Assembly (NCBI RefSeq): GCF_000006945.2
Contig: NC_003197.2
Span: 124,001 to 188,000 of the forward strand
Reading direction: 5' to 3'
From: Salmonella enterica subsp. enterica serovar Typhimurium str. LT2
Lineage (GTDB): Bacteria; Pseudomonadota; Gammaproteobacteria; Enterobacterales; Enterobacteriaceae
DNA length: 64,000 nt
Numbering within the stretch: the first letter of the stretch is position 1; each line of letters begins with the position of its first letter. Position numbers and translations under genes: made by a program. Below the pieces are notes generated by a model that was not told where the DNA came from, did no database searches, and was given only the letters and a program-made list of their open reading frames with translations. Below, in pieces: positions 49,380 through 58,493 of the stretch.

Positions 49380-50753
49380 TCAGTGGGCTTTCACCGTTTT
49401 TGCCGTTTTTTCTTTACACAGGTAGCCGACGCCCAGGATGAGCAGCCATACCGGAATCAGCCACACGGAGATCGCCATACCTGGCGTCATCAGCATAATG
49501 ATCAATACCGCCGCCATAAACAGCAGGCAGAGAACATTGCCGAACGGATAAAACAGGGCCGGGAAGCGGGTTTTCACGCCCTGCTGCTGTTTCGCGCGAC
49601 GGAACATCATATGGGCAAGGCTAATCATCGCCCAGTTAATGACCAGCGCGGAGACCACCAGCGCCATCAGCAGTCCGAATGCGGACTCTGGGGCCAGGTA
49701 GTTGAGCAGCACGCACAACGCAGTCACGACGGCGGAAACCAAAATGGAGCTCACCGGCACGCCGCGTTTGTCGACGTTCAGCAGCGCTTTCGGCGCATTT
49801 CCCTGCTGGGCCAGACCGAACAGCATACGGCTGTTGCAGTAAACGCAGCTGTTATAAACCGATAGCGCGGCGGTGAGAACCACGATATTCAGCGCATTGG
49901 CGACAAACGTATCGCCCAGCTCATGGAAGATAAGGACAAATGGGCTGGTATCGGCGGTGACGCGAGTCCATGGCAGCAGCGAAAGCAGAACCGCCAGCGA
50001 GCCGATATAAAAAATCAGGATGCGATAGATAACCTGATTAGTGGCTTTGGGGATGCTCTGTTCCGGGTTATCGGCTTCAGCGGCGGTGATCCCTACCAGC
50101 TCCAGTCCGCCGAACGAAAACATAATAATGGCCATCATCATCACCAGCCCGGTCCAGCCATGCGGCAGAAAGCCGCCCTGTTCCCACAGGTTGCGCACGG
50201 TGGCCTGCGGACCAGCGGTATCGCTGAAGAGTAACCACGCGCCGAACAGAATCATAGCGATGACGGCGATCACTTTAATAATGGCGAACCAAAACTCCAT
50301 CTCACCGAACACTTTAACGTTGGTCAGGTTGATGGCGTTGATAATCACAAAGAAGGCTGCCGCAGAAGCCCAGGTGGGGATCTCCGGATACCAGAACTGG
50401 ATATATTTACCCACTGCGGTCAGTTCCGCCATGGCAACTAATACGTACAGCACCCAGTAGTTCCAGCCGGAAGCGAATCCGGCAAAGCCGCCCCAGTATT
50501 TATAGGCGAAGTGGCTAAAAGAGCCGGCGACCGGTTCTTCAACCACCATCTCCCCCAGCTGGCGCATAATCAGAAAGGCAATAAAGCCTGCAATCGCATA
50601 GCCCAGGATAATTCCTGGCCCCGCCGACTGAATAACGGAGGCGCTTCCCAGGAACAAGCCTGTCCCTATCGCGCCGCCCAATGCGATAAGCTGAATATGG
50701 CGGTTTTTCAGGCCGCGCTTGAGCTGCTCGCCGTGCTGCTGACTGTCCATCAT
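49380..50753 (-). CDS. aroP: AroP, aromatic amino acid permease
   Basis: AroP is the general inner-membrane proton symporter for phenylalanine, tyrosine and tryptophan. The 457-residue APC-family protein begins with GLKNRHIQLIALGGAIGTGL (residues 14-33), the conserved amino acid permease motif, and has twelve hydrophobic helices. Its upstream region contains a TyrR-type box. A strong inverted repeat CCCTCCCCG/CGGGGAGGG (49341-49360) follows 20 bases after the stop but has no good T-run. Confidence 0.96.
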   Translation of the reverse strand: MMDSQQHGEQLKRGLKNRHIQLIALGGAIGTGLFLGSASVIQSAGPGIILGYAIAGFIAFLIMRQLGEMVVEEPVAGSFSHFAYKYWGGFAGFASGWNYWVLYVLVAMAELTAVGKYIQFWYPEIPTWASAAAFFVIINAINLTNVKVFGEMEFWFAIIKVIAVIAMILFGAWLLFSDTAGPQATVRNLWEQGGFLPHGWTGLVMMMAIIMFSFGGLELVGITAAEADNPEQSIPKATNQVIYRILIFYIGSLAVLLSLLPWTRVTADTSPFVLIFHELGDTFVANALNIVVLTAALSVYNSCVYCNSRMLFGLAQQGNAPKALLNVDKRGVPVSSILVSAVVTALCVLLNYLAPESAFGLLMALVVSALVINWAMISLAHMMFRRAKQQQGVKTRFPALFYPFGNVLCLLFMAAVLIIMLMTPGMAISVWLIPVWLLILGVGYLCKEKTAKTVKAH

Positions 50754-51221
50754 AAAACCTCGTGTATCGGGCGCGGTTTATTCATAACGCGCTTATTTTG
50801 AACGATGCAGTAGTGCGTGTGTAAGTTTGCAATTCCGCTTTTTGTATTGATTTATTTACAAGCTCGTTTTTTAAAATGTCACTTCAACTCTTTCGTCTTG
50901 ATCAGAATAATGGTATGTGGCCGCGAATGCACCTGCTTTGTGCAGGGGTGATGACGAGTTGCGTAAAAAGAAAGCACTTGTAAATACCTCCTTTTATTTT
51001 CCCTTACAGATGTTAATTTGTTTTTATTCATTATTTATGCATAAAAATGCATTTAATCTACTGTTGAATCGGTTCAGATGAGATTTTTTATCGTTTCAAA
51101 TACGTTAAATCTACCTCCTGGTGGGTAAATTTAACATTTGTGCACAGTTACAGTTTTGAAACATGATTTCTGTAAAATTGTTAAAATGTGCCTCCTTTAC
51201 TGATTTCAATCAAAACCTGTA
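50754..51221. promoter_or_regulatory. aroP promoter side of the aroP-pdhR intergenic region
   Basis: The region holds no gene. A TyrR-type box TGTATTGATTTATTTACA (50843-50860; consensus TGTAAA-N6-TTTACA) lies about 90 bases before aroP, with a weaker half-site TGTAAGTTTGCA at 50820-50831. TyrR represses aroP in E. coli, so the same is likely here. The remaining 51000-51200 part is AT-rich without a recognised site. Confidence 0.6.
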
Positions 51222-51250
51222 TGGACAGAAGGTGAATACTTTGTTACTTT
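51222..51250 (+). promoter_or_regulatory. Predicted pdh promoter
   Basis: TGGACA (51222-51227) and TACTTT (51245-51250), spaced 17 bases, lie 66 bases before pdhR and just upstream of the PdhR operator, the arrangement expected for an autoregulated promoter. Confidence 0.7.
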
Positions 51251-51266
51251 AGCGTCACAGACATGA

Positions 51267-51283
51267 AATTGGTAAGACCAATT
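51267..51283 (+). promoter_or_regulatory. PdhR operator
   Basis: AATTGGTAAGACCAATT is a perfect match to the PdhR palindrome (ATTGGT-N3-ACCAAT). It lies just downstream of the predicted start site, where bound PdhR would block transcription until pyruvate releases it. Confidence 0.95.
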
Positions 51284-51315
51284 GACTCCGGGCAAATGGC
51301 TTAAGACAGGAAATC

Positions 51316-52080
51316 ATGGCCTACAGCAAAATCCGCCAACCAAAACTCTCCGATGTGATCGAGCAGCAGCTGGAGTTTTTAATCCTTGAGGGAACATTGC
51401 GTCCCGGAGAAAAACTCCCACCGGAACGTGAACTGGCAAAACAGTTCGACGTCTCCCGTCCCTCCTTGCGCGAGGCGATTCAACGTCTCGAAGCGAAGGG
51501 ATTGTTGCTTCGTCGTCAGGGCGGCGGAACCTTCGTGCAGAGCAGCCTGTGGCAGAGCTTTAGCGACCCGCTGGTGGAACTGCTCTCCGATCACCCTGAA
51601 TCCCAGTTTGACCTGCTCGAAACGCGCCATGCGCTGGAAGGCATTGCGGCTTATTACGCGGCGCTGCGCAGCACCGACGAAGATAAAGACCGTATTCGCG
51701 AGCTGCACCATGCTATTGAGCTGGCGCAAGAGTCCGGCGATCTGGATGCCGAGTCCGAAGCCGTGCTCCAGTATCAAATCGCCGTCACCGAAGCGGCGCA
51801 CAACGTGGTATTGCTTCATCTGCTAAGGTGTATGGAGCCGATGCTGGCGCAAAACGTGCGGCAGAACTTCGAATTGCTGTATGCGCGTCGGGAGATGCTG
51901 CCGCTGGTGAGTACGCATCGCACCCGTATATTTGAAGCCATTATGGCCGGAAAACCAGAAGAAGCGCGTGAAGCGTCACACCGACATCTGGCGTTTATCG
52001 AAGAGATTATGCTGGACAGAAGCCGTGAGGAGAGCCGTCGTGAACGCGCTTTACGCCGCCTGGAACAGCGCAAGAATTAG
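51316..52080 (+). CDS. pdhR: PdhR, pyruvate-responsive GntR-family repressor
   Basis: PdhR represses the pyruvate dehydrogenase operon and respiratory genes in the absence of pyruvate. The 254-residue protein has an N-terminal winged helix (about residues 10-75; LPPERELAKQFDVSRPSLREA is the recognition region) and an FCD ligand-binding domain with metal-binding histidines. It starts 33 bases after its operator and is the first gene of pdhR-aceE-aceF-lpd. Confidence 0.97.
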   Translation: MAYSKIRQPKLSDVIEQQLEFLILEGTLRPGEKLPPERELAKQFDVSRPSLREAIQRLEAKGLLLRRQGGGTFVQSSLWQSFSDPLVELLSDHPESQFDLLETRHALEGIAAYYAALRSTDEDKDRIRELHHAIELAQESGDLDAESEAVLQYQIAVTEAAHNVVLLHLLRCMEPMLAQNVRQNFELLYARREMLPLVSTHRTRIFEAIMAGKPEEAREASHRHLAFIEEIMLDRSREESRRERALRRLEQRKN

Positions 52081-52152
52081 TTTTTTCTGGCAGAACGTTA
52101 ACCAGAAGATGTTGTGAATAACGCGCAAAAATGTGCGCGGCAACTAAACGCA

Positions 52153-52200
52153 GAACCTGTCTTATTAAGCTTTCTCACGAAAGTTTAATGGGACAGGTTC
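52153..52200 (+). other. Large RNA hairpin in the pdhR-aceE spacer
   Basis: GAACCTGTC at 52153 pairs with GACAGGTTC at 52192-52200. Inner arms ATTAA-CTTTC and GAAAG-TTTAAT extend the stem, with TCAC as the loop. No T-run follows, so it is not a typical terminator. It lies 39 bases before aceE and could stabilise or modulate the aceEF message. Confidence 0.75.
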
Positions 52201-52239
52201 CAGATAACTCAACGTATTAGATAGATAAGGAATACCCCC

Positions 52240-54903
52240 ATGTCAGAACGTTTCCAAAATGACGTGGATCCGATCGAAACTCGCGACTGGCTACAGGCGA
52301 TCGAATCGGTCATCCGTGAAGAAGGTGTTGAGCGCGCTCAGTATCTGATTGACCAACTGCTTTCTGAAGCTCGTAAAGGCGGCGTGAAAGTCGCGGCAGG
52401 CGCAGGGGCCAGTAATTACATCAACACTATTGCCGTTGAAGACGAACCGGAATACCCGGGTAATCTGGAGCTGGAACGTCGCATTCGTTCTGCGATCCGC
52501 TGGAACGCCATCATGACCGTGCTGCGCGCGTCTAAAAAAGACCTTGAGTTGGGCGGCCACATGGCGTCCTTCCAGTCTTCCGCCACGATCTATGATGTCT
52601 GTTTTAACCATTTCTTCCGTGCGCGCAACGAACAGGATGGCGGCGACCTGGTGTACTTCCAGGGCCACATCTCTCCGGGCATCTACGCTCGCGCGTTCCT
52701 GGAAGGTCGTCTGACCCAGGAACAGATGGATAACTTCCGTCAGGAAGTTCACGGCAATGGCCTCTCTTCCTATCCGCACCCGAAACTGATGCCGGAATTC
52801 TGGCAGTTCCCGACCGTCTCTATGGGTCTGGGCCCAATCGGTGCTATCTACCAGGCGAAATTCCTGAAATATCTGGAACACCGCGGCCTGAAAGATACCT
52901 CTAAACAAACCGTTTACGCCTTCCTCGGCGACGGCGAGATGGATGAGCCGGAATCCAAAGGCGCGATCACCATCGCCACCCGTGAAAAACTGGACAACCT
53001 GGTCTTTGTTATCAACTGTAACCTGCAGCGTCTTGACGGCCCGGTCACCGGTAACGGCAAGATTGTTAACGAACTGGAAGGCATCTTTGCAGGTGCTGGC
53101 TGGAACGTTATCAAAGTCATGTGGGGCGGTCGTTGGGATGAACTGCTGCGTAAAGACACCAGCGGTAAGCTTATCCAGCTGATGAACGAAACCGTTGACG
53201 GCGACTACCAGACCTTCAAATCCAAAGACGGCGCTTACGTGCGTGAGCACTTCTTCGGTAAATACCCGGAAACCGCAGCCCTGGTGGCCGACTGGACCGA
53301 TGAGCAGATTTGGGCGCTGAACCGCGGTGGTCACGATCCGAAGAAAGTCTATGCTGCACTGAAAAAAGCGCAGGAAACCAAAGGCAAAGCGACCGTAATC
53401 CTGGCCCATACCATTAAAGGTTACGGCATGGGCGACACCGCGGAAGGCAAAAACATCGCTCACCAGGTGAAGAAAATGAACATGGACGGCGTGCGTTACG
53501 TCCGCGATCGTTTCAACGTGCCGGTTGCCGATGCTGATCTCGAAAAACTGCCATACATTACCTTCCCGGAAGGTTCTGAAGAACACAAATACCTGCATGA
53601 ACGCCGTCAGGCGCTGCATGGCTACCTGCCAAGCCGTCAGCCGAACTTCACCGAGAAGTTAGAGCTGCCTCAACTTTCAGATTTCGGCGCGCTGCTGGAA
53701 GAGCAAAGTAAAGAGATTTCCACTACGATCGCTTTCGTGCGTGCCCTGAACGTGATGCTGAAGAACAAGTCGATCAAAGATCGTCTGGTTCCGATCATCG
53801 CCGACGAAGCGCGTACTTTCGGTATGGAAGGTCTGTTCCGTCAGATTGGTATCTACAGCCCGAACGGCCAGCAGTACACCCCGCAGGACCGTGAGCAGGT
53901 TGCTTACTACAAAGAAGACGAGAAAGGCCAGATTCTGCAGGAAGGTATCAACGAGCTGGGCGCAGGCGCATCCTGGCTGGCTGCGGCGACCTCTTACAGC
54001 ACCAACGATCTGCCGATGATCCCGTTCTACATCTACTACTCTATGTTCGGGTTCCAGCGTATCGGCGACCTGTGCTGGCAGGCTGGCGACCAGCAGGCTC
54101 GCGGCTTCCTGATCGGCGGGACTTCCGGTCGTACTACGCTGAACGGCGAAGGTCTGCAGCACGAAGATGGTCACAGCCACATTCAGTCGCTGACTATCCC
54201 GAACTGTATCTCTTACGACCCGGCTTACGCTTACGAAGTGGCTGTCATCATGCATGATGGTCTGGAGCGTATGTACGGTGAGAAACAAGAGAACGTTTAC
54301 TACTACATCACCACGCTGAACGAAAACTACCACATGCCGGCCATGCCAGCAGGTGCCGAGGAAGGTATCCGTAAAGGTATCTACAAACTCGAAACCCTCG
54401 AAGGTAGCAAAGGTAAAGTTCAGCTGCTGGGCTCCGGTTCTATCCTGCGTCACGTGCGTGAAGCAGCACAGATCCTGGCGAAAGATTACGGCGTAGGTTC
54501 TGACGTATATAGCGTGACCTCCTTCACCGAACTGGCGCGTGATGGTCAGGATTGTGAACGCTGGAACATGCTGCACCCGCTGGAAACCCCGCGCGTTCCG
54601 TACATCGCTCAGGTGATGAACGACGCTCCGGCTGTAGCATCTACTGACTATATGAAACTGTTCGCCGAGCAGGTTCGTACTTACGTACCGGCTGACGACT
54701 ATCGCGTACTGGGTACGGATGGCTTCGGCCGTTCCGACAGCCGTGAGAACCTGCGTCACCACTTCGAAGTTGATGCTTCTTATGTGGTTGTTGCAGCGCT
54801 GGGCGAACTGGCTAAACGTGGCGAAATCGACAAGAAAGTGGTAGCGGATGCGATTACCAAATTCAACATCGATGCAGATAAAGTTAACCCGCGTCTGGCG
54901 TAA
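52240..54903 (+). CDS. aceE: AceE, pyruvate dehydrogenase E1 component
   Basis: AceE is the homodimeric TPP-dependent E1 enzyme that decarboxylates pyruvate and reductively acetylates the lipoyl group of AceF. The 887-residue protein has the TPP/Mg motif GDGEMDEPE at residues 230-238, an N-terminal region that binds E2, and transketolase-like middle and C-terminal domains. Length is exactly that of E. coli AceE. Codon use is highly biased, as for abundant proteins. aceF follows after 14 bases. Confidence 0.98.
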   Translation: MSERFQNDVDPIETRDWLQAIESVIREEGVERAQYLIDQLLSEARKGGVKVAAGAGASNYINTIAVEDEPEYPGNLELERRIRSAIRWNAIMTVLRASKKDLELGGHMASFQSSATIYDVCFNHFFRARNEQDGGDLVYFQGHISPGIYARAFLEGRLTQEQMDNFRQEVHGNGLSSYPHPKLMPEFWQFPTVSMGLGPIGAIYQAKFLKYLEHRGLKDTSKQTVYAFLGDGEMDEPESKGAITIATREKLDNLVFVINCNLQRLDGPVTGNGKIVNELEGIFAGAGWNVIKVMWGGRWDELLRKDTSGKLIQLMNETVDGDYQTFKSKDGAYVREHFFGKYPETAALVADWTDEQIWALNRGGHDPKKVYAALKKAQETKGKATVILAHTIKGYGMGDTAEGKNIAHQVKKMNMDGVRYVRDRFNVPVADADLEKLPYITFPEGSEEHKYLHERRQALHGYLPSRQPNFTEKLELPQLSDFGALLEEQSKEISTTIAFVRALNVMLKNKSIKDRLVPIIADEARTFGMEGLFRQIGIYSPNGQQYTPQDREQVAYYKEDEKGQILQEGINELGAGASWLAAATSYSTNDLPMIPFYIYYSMFGFQRIGDLCWQAGDQQARGFLIGGTSGRTTLNGEGLQHEDGHSHIQSLTIPNCISYDPAYAYEVAVIMHDGLERMYGEKQENVYYYITTLNENYHMPAMPAGAEEGIRKGIYKLETLEGSKGKVQLLGSGSILRHVREAAQILAKDYGVGSDVYSVTSFTELARDGQDCERWNMLHPLETPRVPYIAQVMNDAPAVASTDYMKLFAEQVRTYVPADDYRVLGTDGFGRSDSRENLRHHFEVDASYVVVAALGELAKRGEIDKKVVADAITKFNIDADKVNPRLA

Positions 54904-54917
54904 GAGGTAAAAGAATA

Positions 54918-56807
54918 ATGGCTATCGAAATCAAAGTACCGGACATCGGGACAGATGAAGTTGAAATCACCGAGATTCTGGTCAAAGTGGGCGACAAAGT
55001 GGAAGCTGAACAGTCGCTGATCACCGTAGAAGGCGACAAAGCCTCTATGGAAGTCCCGTCTCCGCAGGCTGGCGTCGTGAAAGAGATCAAAGTCTCTGTC
55101 GGCGACAAAACCGAGACCGGTGCACTTATCATGATTTTCGATTCCGCCGAAGGTGCAGCCGACGCTGCACCTGCTAAGGCAGAAGAGAAGAAAGAAGCGG
55201 CGCCGGCAGCAGCACCTGCTGCGGCAGCGGCGAAAGACGTTCACGTTCCGGATATCGGCAGTGACGAAGTTGAAGTGACTGAAGTGATGGTGAAAGTGGG
55301 CGACACCGTAGAAGCTGAACAGTCGCTGATCACCGTCGAAGGCGACAAGGCCTCTATGGAAGTTCCTGCTCCGTTTGCAGGCACCGTGAAAGAGATCAAA
55401 GTGAACACCGGTGATAAAGTCTCTACCGGCTCTCTGATTATGGTCTTCGAAGTGGCGGGTGAAGCAGGCGCAGCAGCACCAGCGAAAGCGGAAGCCGCTC
55501 CGGCTGCGGCTGCTCCAGCAGCAGCGACGGGCGTGAAAGACGTTAACGTACCGGACATCGGCGGCGACGAAGTTGAAGTCACCGAAGTGATGGTCAAAGT
55601 CGGCGATAAAGTTACCGCTGAACAGTCGCTGATCACCGTAGAAGGCGACAAAGCCTCTATGGAAGTTCCGGCTCCGTTCGCGGGTACCGTGAAAGAAATC
55701 AAGATCAGCACCGGCGATAAAGTGAAAACCGGTTCTCTGATTATGGTCTTCGAAGTAGAAGGCGCAGCGCCTGCGGCCGCTCCGGCTAAACAGGAAGCGG
55801 CGGCGCCGGCTCCGGCGGCGAAAGCTGAGAAGCCTGCTGCCCCGGCTGCAAAAGCGGAAGGCAAATCTGAGTTCGCTGAAAACGACGCGTACGTTCACGC
55901 TACTCCGCTGATTCGCCGTCTGGCGCGCGAGTTTGGCGTCAACCTGGCGAAAGTGAAAGGCACCGGTCGTAAAGGCCGTATTCTGCGCGAAGACGTTCAG
56001 GCTTACGTGAAAGACGCTATCAAACGCGCGGAAGCTGCGCCGGCTGCTGCGGGCGGCGGTATCCCGGGTATGCTGCCGTGGCCGAAAGTGGACTTCAGCA
56101 AGTTTGGTGAAGTTGAAGAAGTGGAACTGGGCCGTATCCAGAAAATCTCTGGCGCGAACCTGAGCCGTAACTGGGTGATGATCCCGCACGTTACGCACTT
56201 CGACAAAACCGATATCACCGATCTGGAAGCGTTCCGTAAACAGCAGAACGCCGAAGCTGAGAAGCGCAAACTGGATGTGAAATACACGCCAGTGGTCTTC
56301 ATCATGAAAGCGGTTGCCGCTGCTCTGGAACAGATGCCGCGCTTCAACAGCTCTCTGTCCGAAGACGGTCAGCGTCTGACCCTGAAGAAATACATCAACA
56401 TCGGCGTGGCGGTTGATACCCCGAATGGCCTGGTGGTTCCGGTCTTTAAAGACGTGAATAAGAAGAGCGTGACCGAGCTGTCTCGTGAACTGACCACCAT
56501 CTCCAAAAAAGCGCGTGATGGTAAGCTGACCGCTGGCGAAATGCAGGGTGGTTGCTTCACTATCTCCAGCATCGGCGGCCTGGGAACTACCCACTTCGCG
56601 CCGATTGTTAACGCGCCGGAAGTGGCTATCCTCGGCGTTTCTAAGTCGGCGATGGAACCGGTGTGGAATGGGAAAGAGTTTGTGCCGCGTCTGATGATGC
56701 CTATCTCTCTTTCCTTCGACCACCGTGTGATCGATGGTGCTGATGGTGCGCGTTTCATTACCATTATCAACAATATGTTGTCTGACATTCGCCGTCTGGT
56801 GATGTAA
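54918..56807 (+). CDS. aceF: AceF, pyruvate dehydrogenase E2 (dihydrolipoyl acetyltransferase)
   Basis: AceF forms the cubic core of the complex and passes acetyl groups to CoA. The 629-residue protein has three tandem lipoyl domains with lipoylated lysines in EGDKASMEVP (K41, K144, K245), joined by Ala/Pro-rich flexible linkers, then the E1/E3-binding domain (about 330-367; ATPLIRRLAREFG) and the catalytic domain ending with the histidine in SFDHRVIDGADGARF near residue 601. The lipoyl repeats are nearly identical in DNA. A strong terminator follows. Confidence 0.98.
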   Translation: MAIEIKVPDIGTDEVEITEILVKVGDKVEAEQSLITVEGDKASMEVPSPQAGVVKEIKVSVGDKTETGALIMIFDSAEGAADAAPAKAEEKKEAAPAAAPAAAAAKDVHVPDIGSDEVEVTEVMVKVGDTVEAEQSLITVEGDKASMEVPAPFAGTVKEIKVNTGDKVSTGSLIMVFEVAGEAGAAAPAKAEAAPAAAAPAAATGVKDVNVPDIGGDEVEVTEVMVKVGDKVTAEQSLITVEGDKASMEVPAPFAGTVKEIKISTGDKVKTGSLIMVFEVEGAAPAAAPAKQEAAAPAPAAKAEKPAAPAAKAEGKSEFAENDAYVHATPLIRRLAREFGVNLAKVKGTGRKGRILREDVQAYVKDAIKRAEAAPAAAGGGIPGMLPWPKVDFSKFGEVEEVELGRIQKISGANLSRNWVMIPHVTHFDKTDITDLEAFRKQQNAEAEKRKLDVKYTPVVFIMKAVAAALEQMPRFNSSLSEDGQRLTLKKYINIGVAVDTPNGLVVPVFKDVNKKSVTELSRELTTISKKARDGKLTAGEMQGGCFTISSIGGLGTTHFAPIVNAPEVAILGVSKSAMEPVWNGKEFVPRLMMPISLSFDHRVIDGADGARFITIINNMLSDIRRLVM

Positions 56808-56811
56808 GCGA

Positions 56812-56841
56812 AAAGCCGGCCCGACGGCCGGCTTTTTTTGA
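56812..56841 (+). terminator. Terminator after aceF
   Basis: AAAAGCCGGC-CCGAC-GGCCGGCTTTTTTT starts 4 bases after the aceF stop. It separates pdhR-aceEF from lpd, which also has its own promoter, as in E. coli. Confidence 0.93.
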
Positions 56842-56900
56842 TAATCTCATGGAGTTTGTGAGGTTATTAGCGAAAGCGATAATTCGTGATCCGTTTGTTG

Positions 56901-56929
56901 TTTCAAAATTGTTAACAATTTTGTAAGAT
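56901..56929 (+). promoter_or_regulatory. lpd promoter region with a perfect palindrome
   Basis: The hexamers TTTCAA (56901) and TAAGAT (56924), spaced 17 bases, form a candidate promoter. Within it lies the perfect 20-base palindrome CAAAATTGTTAACAATTTTG (56904-56923). The palindrome core TGTTAAC resembles part of the ArcA box; ArcA represses lpd in E. coli. Assignment of promoter hexamers is tentative. Confidence 0.55.
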
Positions 56930-57006
56930 ACGGGCGGATAGAACGACCCGGTGGATGATGGGCGATCAAGTACCCCGGACCGCCGGATACAAATAAAGAG
57001 GTCATG

Positions 57007-58431
57007 ATGAGTACTGAAATCAAAACTCAGGTCGTGGTACTTGGGGCGGGCCCGGCAGGCTATTCTGCCGCTTTCCGTTGCGCTGATTTAGGTCTGGAAA
57101 CCGTAATTGTAGAACGCTACAACACCCTTGGCGGTGTTTGTCTGAACGTCGGCTGTATCCCTTCTAAAGCGCTGCTGCACGTAGCAAAAGTTATCGAAGA
57201 AGCCAAAGCGCTGGCTGAACACGGTATCGTCTTCGGTGAGCCGAAAACCGATATCGACAAGATTCGTACCTGGAAAGAGAAAGTGATCACGCAGCTGACC
57301 GGCGGTCTGGCGGGTATGGCCAAAGGCCGTAAAGTGAAAGTGGTCAACGGTCTGGGTAAATTCACCGGGGCGAACACCCTGGAAGTGGAAGGCGAAAACG
57401 GCAAAACCGTGATCAACTTCGACAACGCGATCATCGCGGCAGGTTCTCGTCCGATCCAATTACCGTTTATTCCGCATGAAGACCCGCGCGTATGGGATTC
57501 TACCGACGCTCTGGAACTGAAAGAAGTGCCGAAGCGTATGCTGGTCATGGGCGGCGGTATCATCGGTCTGGAAATGGGTACCGTATACCACGCGCTGGGT
57601 TCAGAGATTGACGTGGTTGAAATGTTCGACCAGGTTATCCCGGCGGCTGATAAAGACATCGTTAAAGTCTTCACCAAGCGCATCAGCAAGAAATTCAACC
57701 TGATGCTGGAAACCAAAGTGACTGCCGTTGAAGCGAAAGAAGACGGTATCTACGTTTCGATGGAAGGCAAAAAAGCCCCGGCTGAAGCGCAGCGTTATGA
57801 TGCGGTTCTGGTGGCGATTGGTCGTGTGCCGAACGGTAAAAACCTCGACGCGGGCAAAGCTGGCGTGGAAGTTGACGACCGTGGCTTTATCCGCGTGGAC
57901 AAACAGCTGCGCACCAACGTGCCGCACATCTTCGCTATCGGCGATATCGTCGGTCAGCCGATGCTGGCGCATAAAGGCGTTCACGAAGGCCACGTTGCCG
58001 CTGAAGTTATCGCCGGGAAGAAACACTACTTCGATCCGAAAGTTATCCCGTCTATCGCGTACACCGAGCCAGAAGTGGCATGGGTTGGCCTGACCGAGAA
58101 AGAAGCGAAAGAAAAAGGCATCAGCTATGAAACCGCCACCTTCCCGTGGGCAGCTTCTGGCCGTGCTATCGCTTCTGACTGTGCAGACGGTATGACCAAA
58201 CTGATTTTCGACAAAGAATCTCACCGCGTGATCGGCGGGGCGATTGTCGGTACCAACGGCGGCGAGCTGCTGGGTGAAATCGGTCTGGCGATCGAAATGG
58301 GCTGTGACGCGGAAGACATCGCGCTGACCATTCATGCGCACCCGACTCTGCACGAGTCCGTCGGTCTGGCTGCTGAAGTGTTCGAAGGTAGTATTACCGA
58401 CCTGCCGAACCCGAAAGCGAAGAAGAAATAA
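57007..58431 (+). CDS. lpd: Lpd, dihydrolipoamide dehydrogenase (E3)
   Basis: Lpd reoxidises the lipoyl groups of the pyruvate and 2-oxoglutarate dehydrogenases and the glycine cleavage system, reducing NAD+. The 474-residue flavoprotein has the FAD-binding GAGPAGYSAAF motif, the redox disulfide in GGVCLNVGC (C45, C50), the NAD-binding GGGIIGLEMG near 180 and the catalytic HAHPTLHES near 443-451. The second of two tandem ATGs (57007) was chosen because it has a better spacing from the GAGG at 56998 and gives the family start MSTEIKTQ. Confidence 0.97.
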   Translation: MSTEIKTQVVVLGAGPAGYSAAFRCADLGLETVIVERYNTLGGVCLNVGCIPSKALLHVAKVIEEAKALAEHGIVFGEPKTDIDKIRTWKEKVITQLTGGLAGMAKGRKVKVVNGLGKFTGANTLEVEGENGKTVINFDNAIIAAGSRPIQLPFIPHEDPRVWDSTDALELKEVPKRMLVMGGGIIGLEMGTVYHALGSEIDVVEMFDQVIPAADKDIVKVFTKRISKKFNLMLETKVTAVEAKEDGIYVSMEGKKAPAEAQRYDAVLVAIGRVPNGKNLDAGKAGVEVDDRGFIRVDKQLRTNVPHIFAIGDIVGQPMLAHKGVHEGHVAAEVIAGKKHYFDPKVIPSIAYTEPEVAWVGLTEKEAKEKGISYETATFPWAASGRAIASDCADGMTKLIFDKESHRVIGGAIVGTNGGELLGEIGLAIEMGCDAEDIALTIHAHPTLHESVGLAAEVFEGSITDLPNPKAKKK

Positions 58432-58463
58432 TCTTCTGTAGGTGGCAATGCGCCACCCGATAC

Positions 58464-58493
58464 AAAAAAGCGGCTTTACAGCCGCTTTTTTTA
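58464..58493 (+). terminator. Terminator after lpd
   Basis: AAAAAAGCGGC-TTTACA-GCCGCTTTTTTT begins 33 bases after the lpd stop. The rest of the spacer up to 58719 shows no gene. Confidence 0.93.

Noticed and set aside
49326..49865. Open frames on the plus strand opposite aroP and the GPH transporter
   Set aside because: They are rich in His and Gln, have no start context and are shadows of strongly biased membrane-protein codons.
52291..53619. Open frame (442 codons) on the minus strand inside aceE
   Set aside because: It is antisense to aceE and shows no domain, signal or ribosome site.
54990..55770. Regularly spaced repeats that might suggest a CRISPR-like or tandem repeat array
   Set aside because: The repeats are in-frame lipoyl domains of AceF and the spacers encode Ala/Pro linkers.
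54780..56723. Long open frame (647 codons) on the minus strand inside aceF
   Set aside because: It is a mirror of the repeated lipoyl domains with strange composition (runs of Phe, Arg, Asp, His). It is antisense to aceF.
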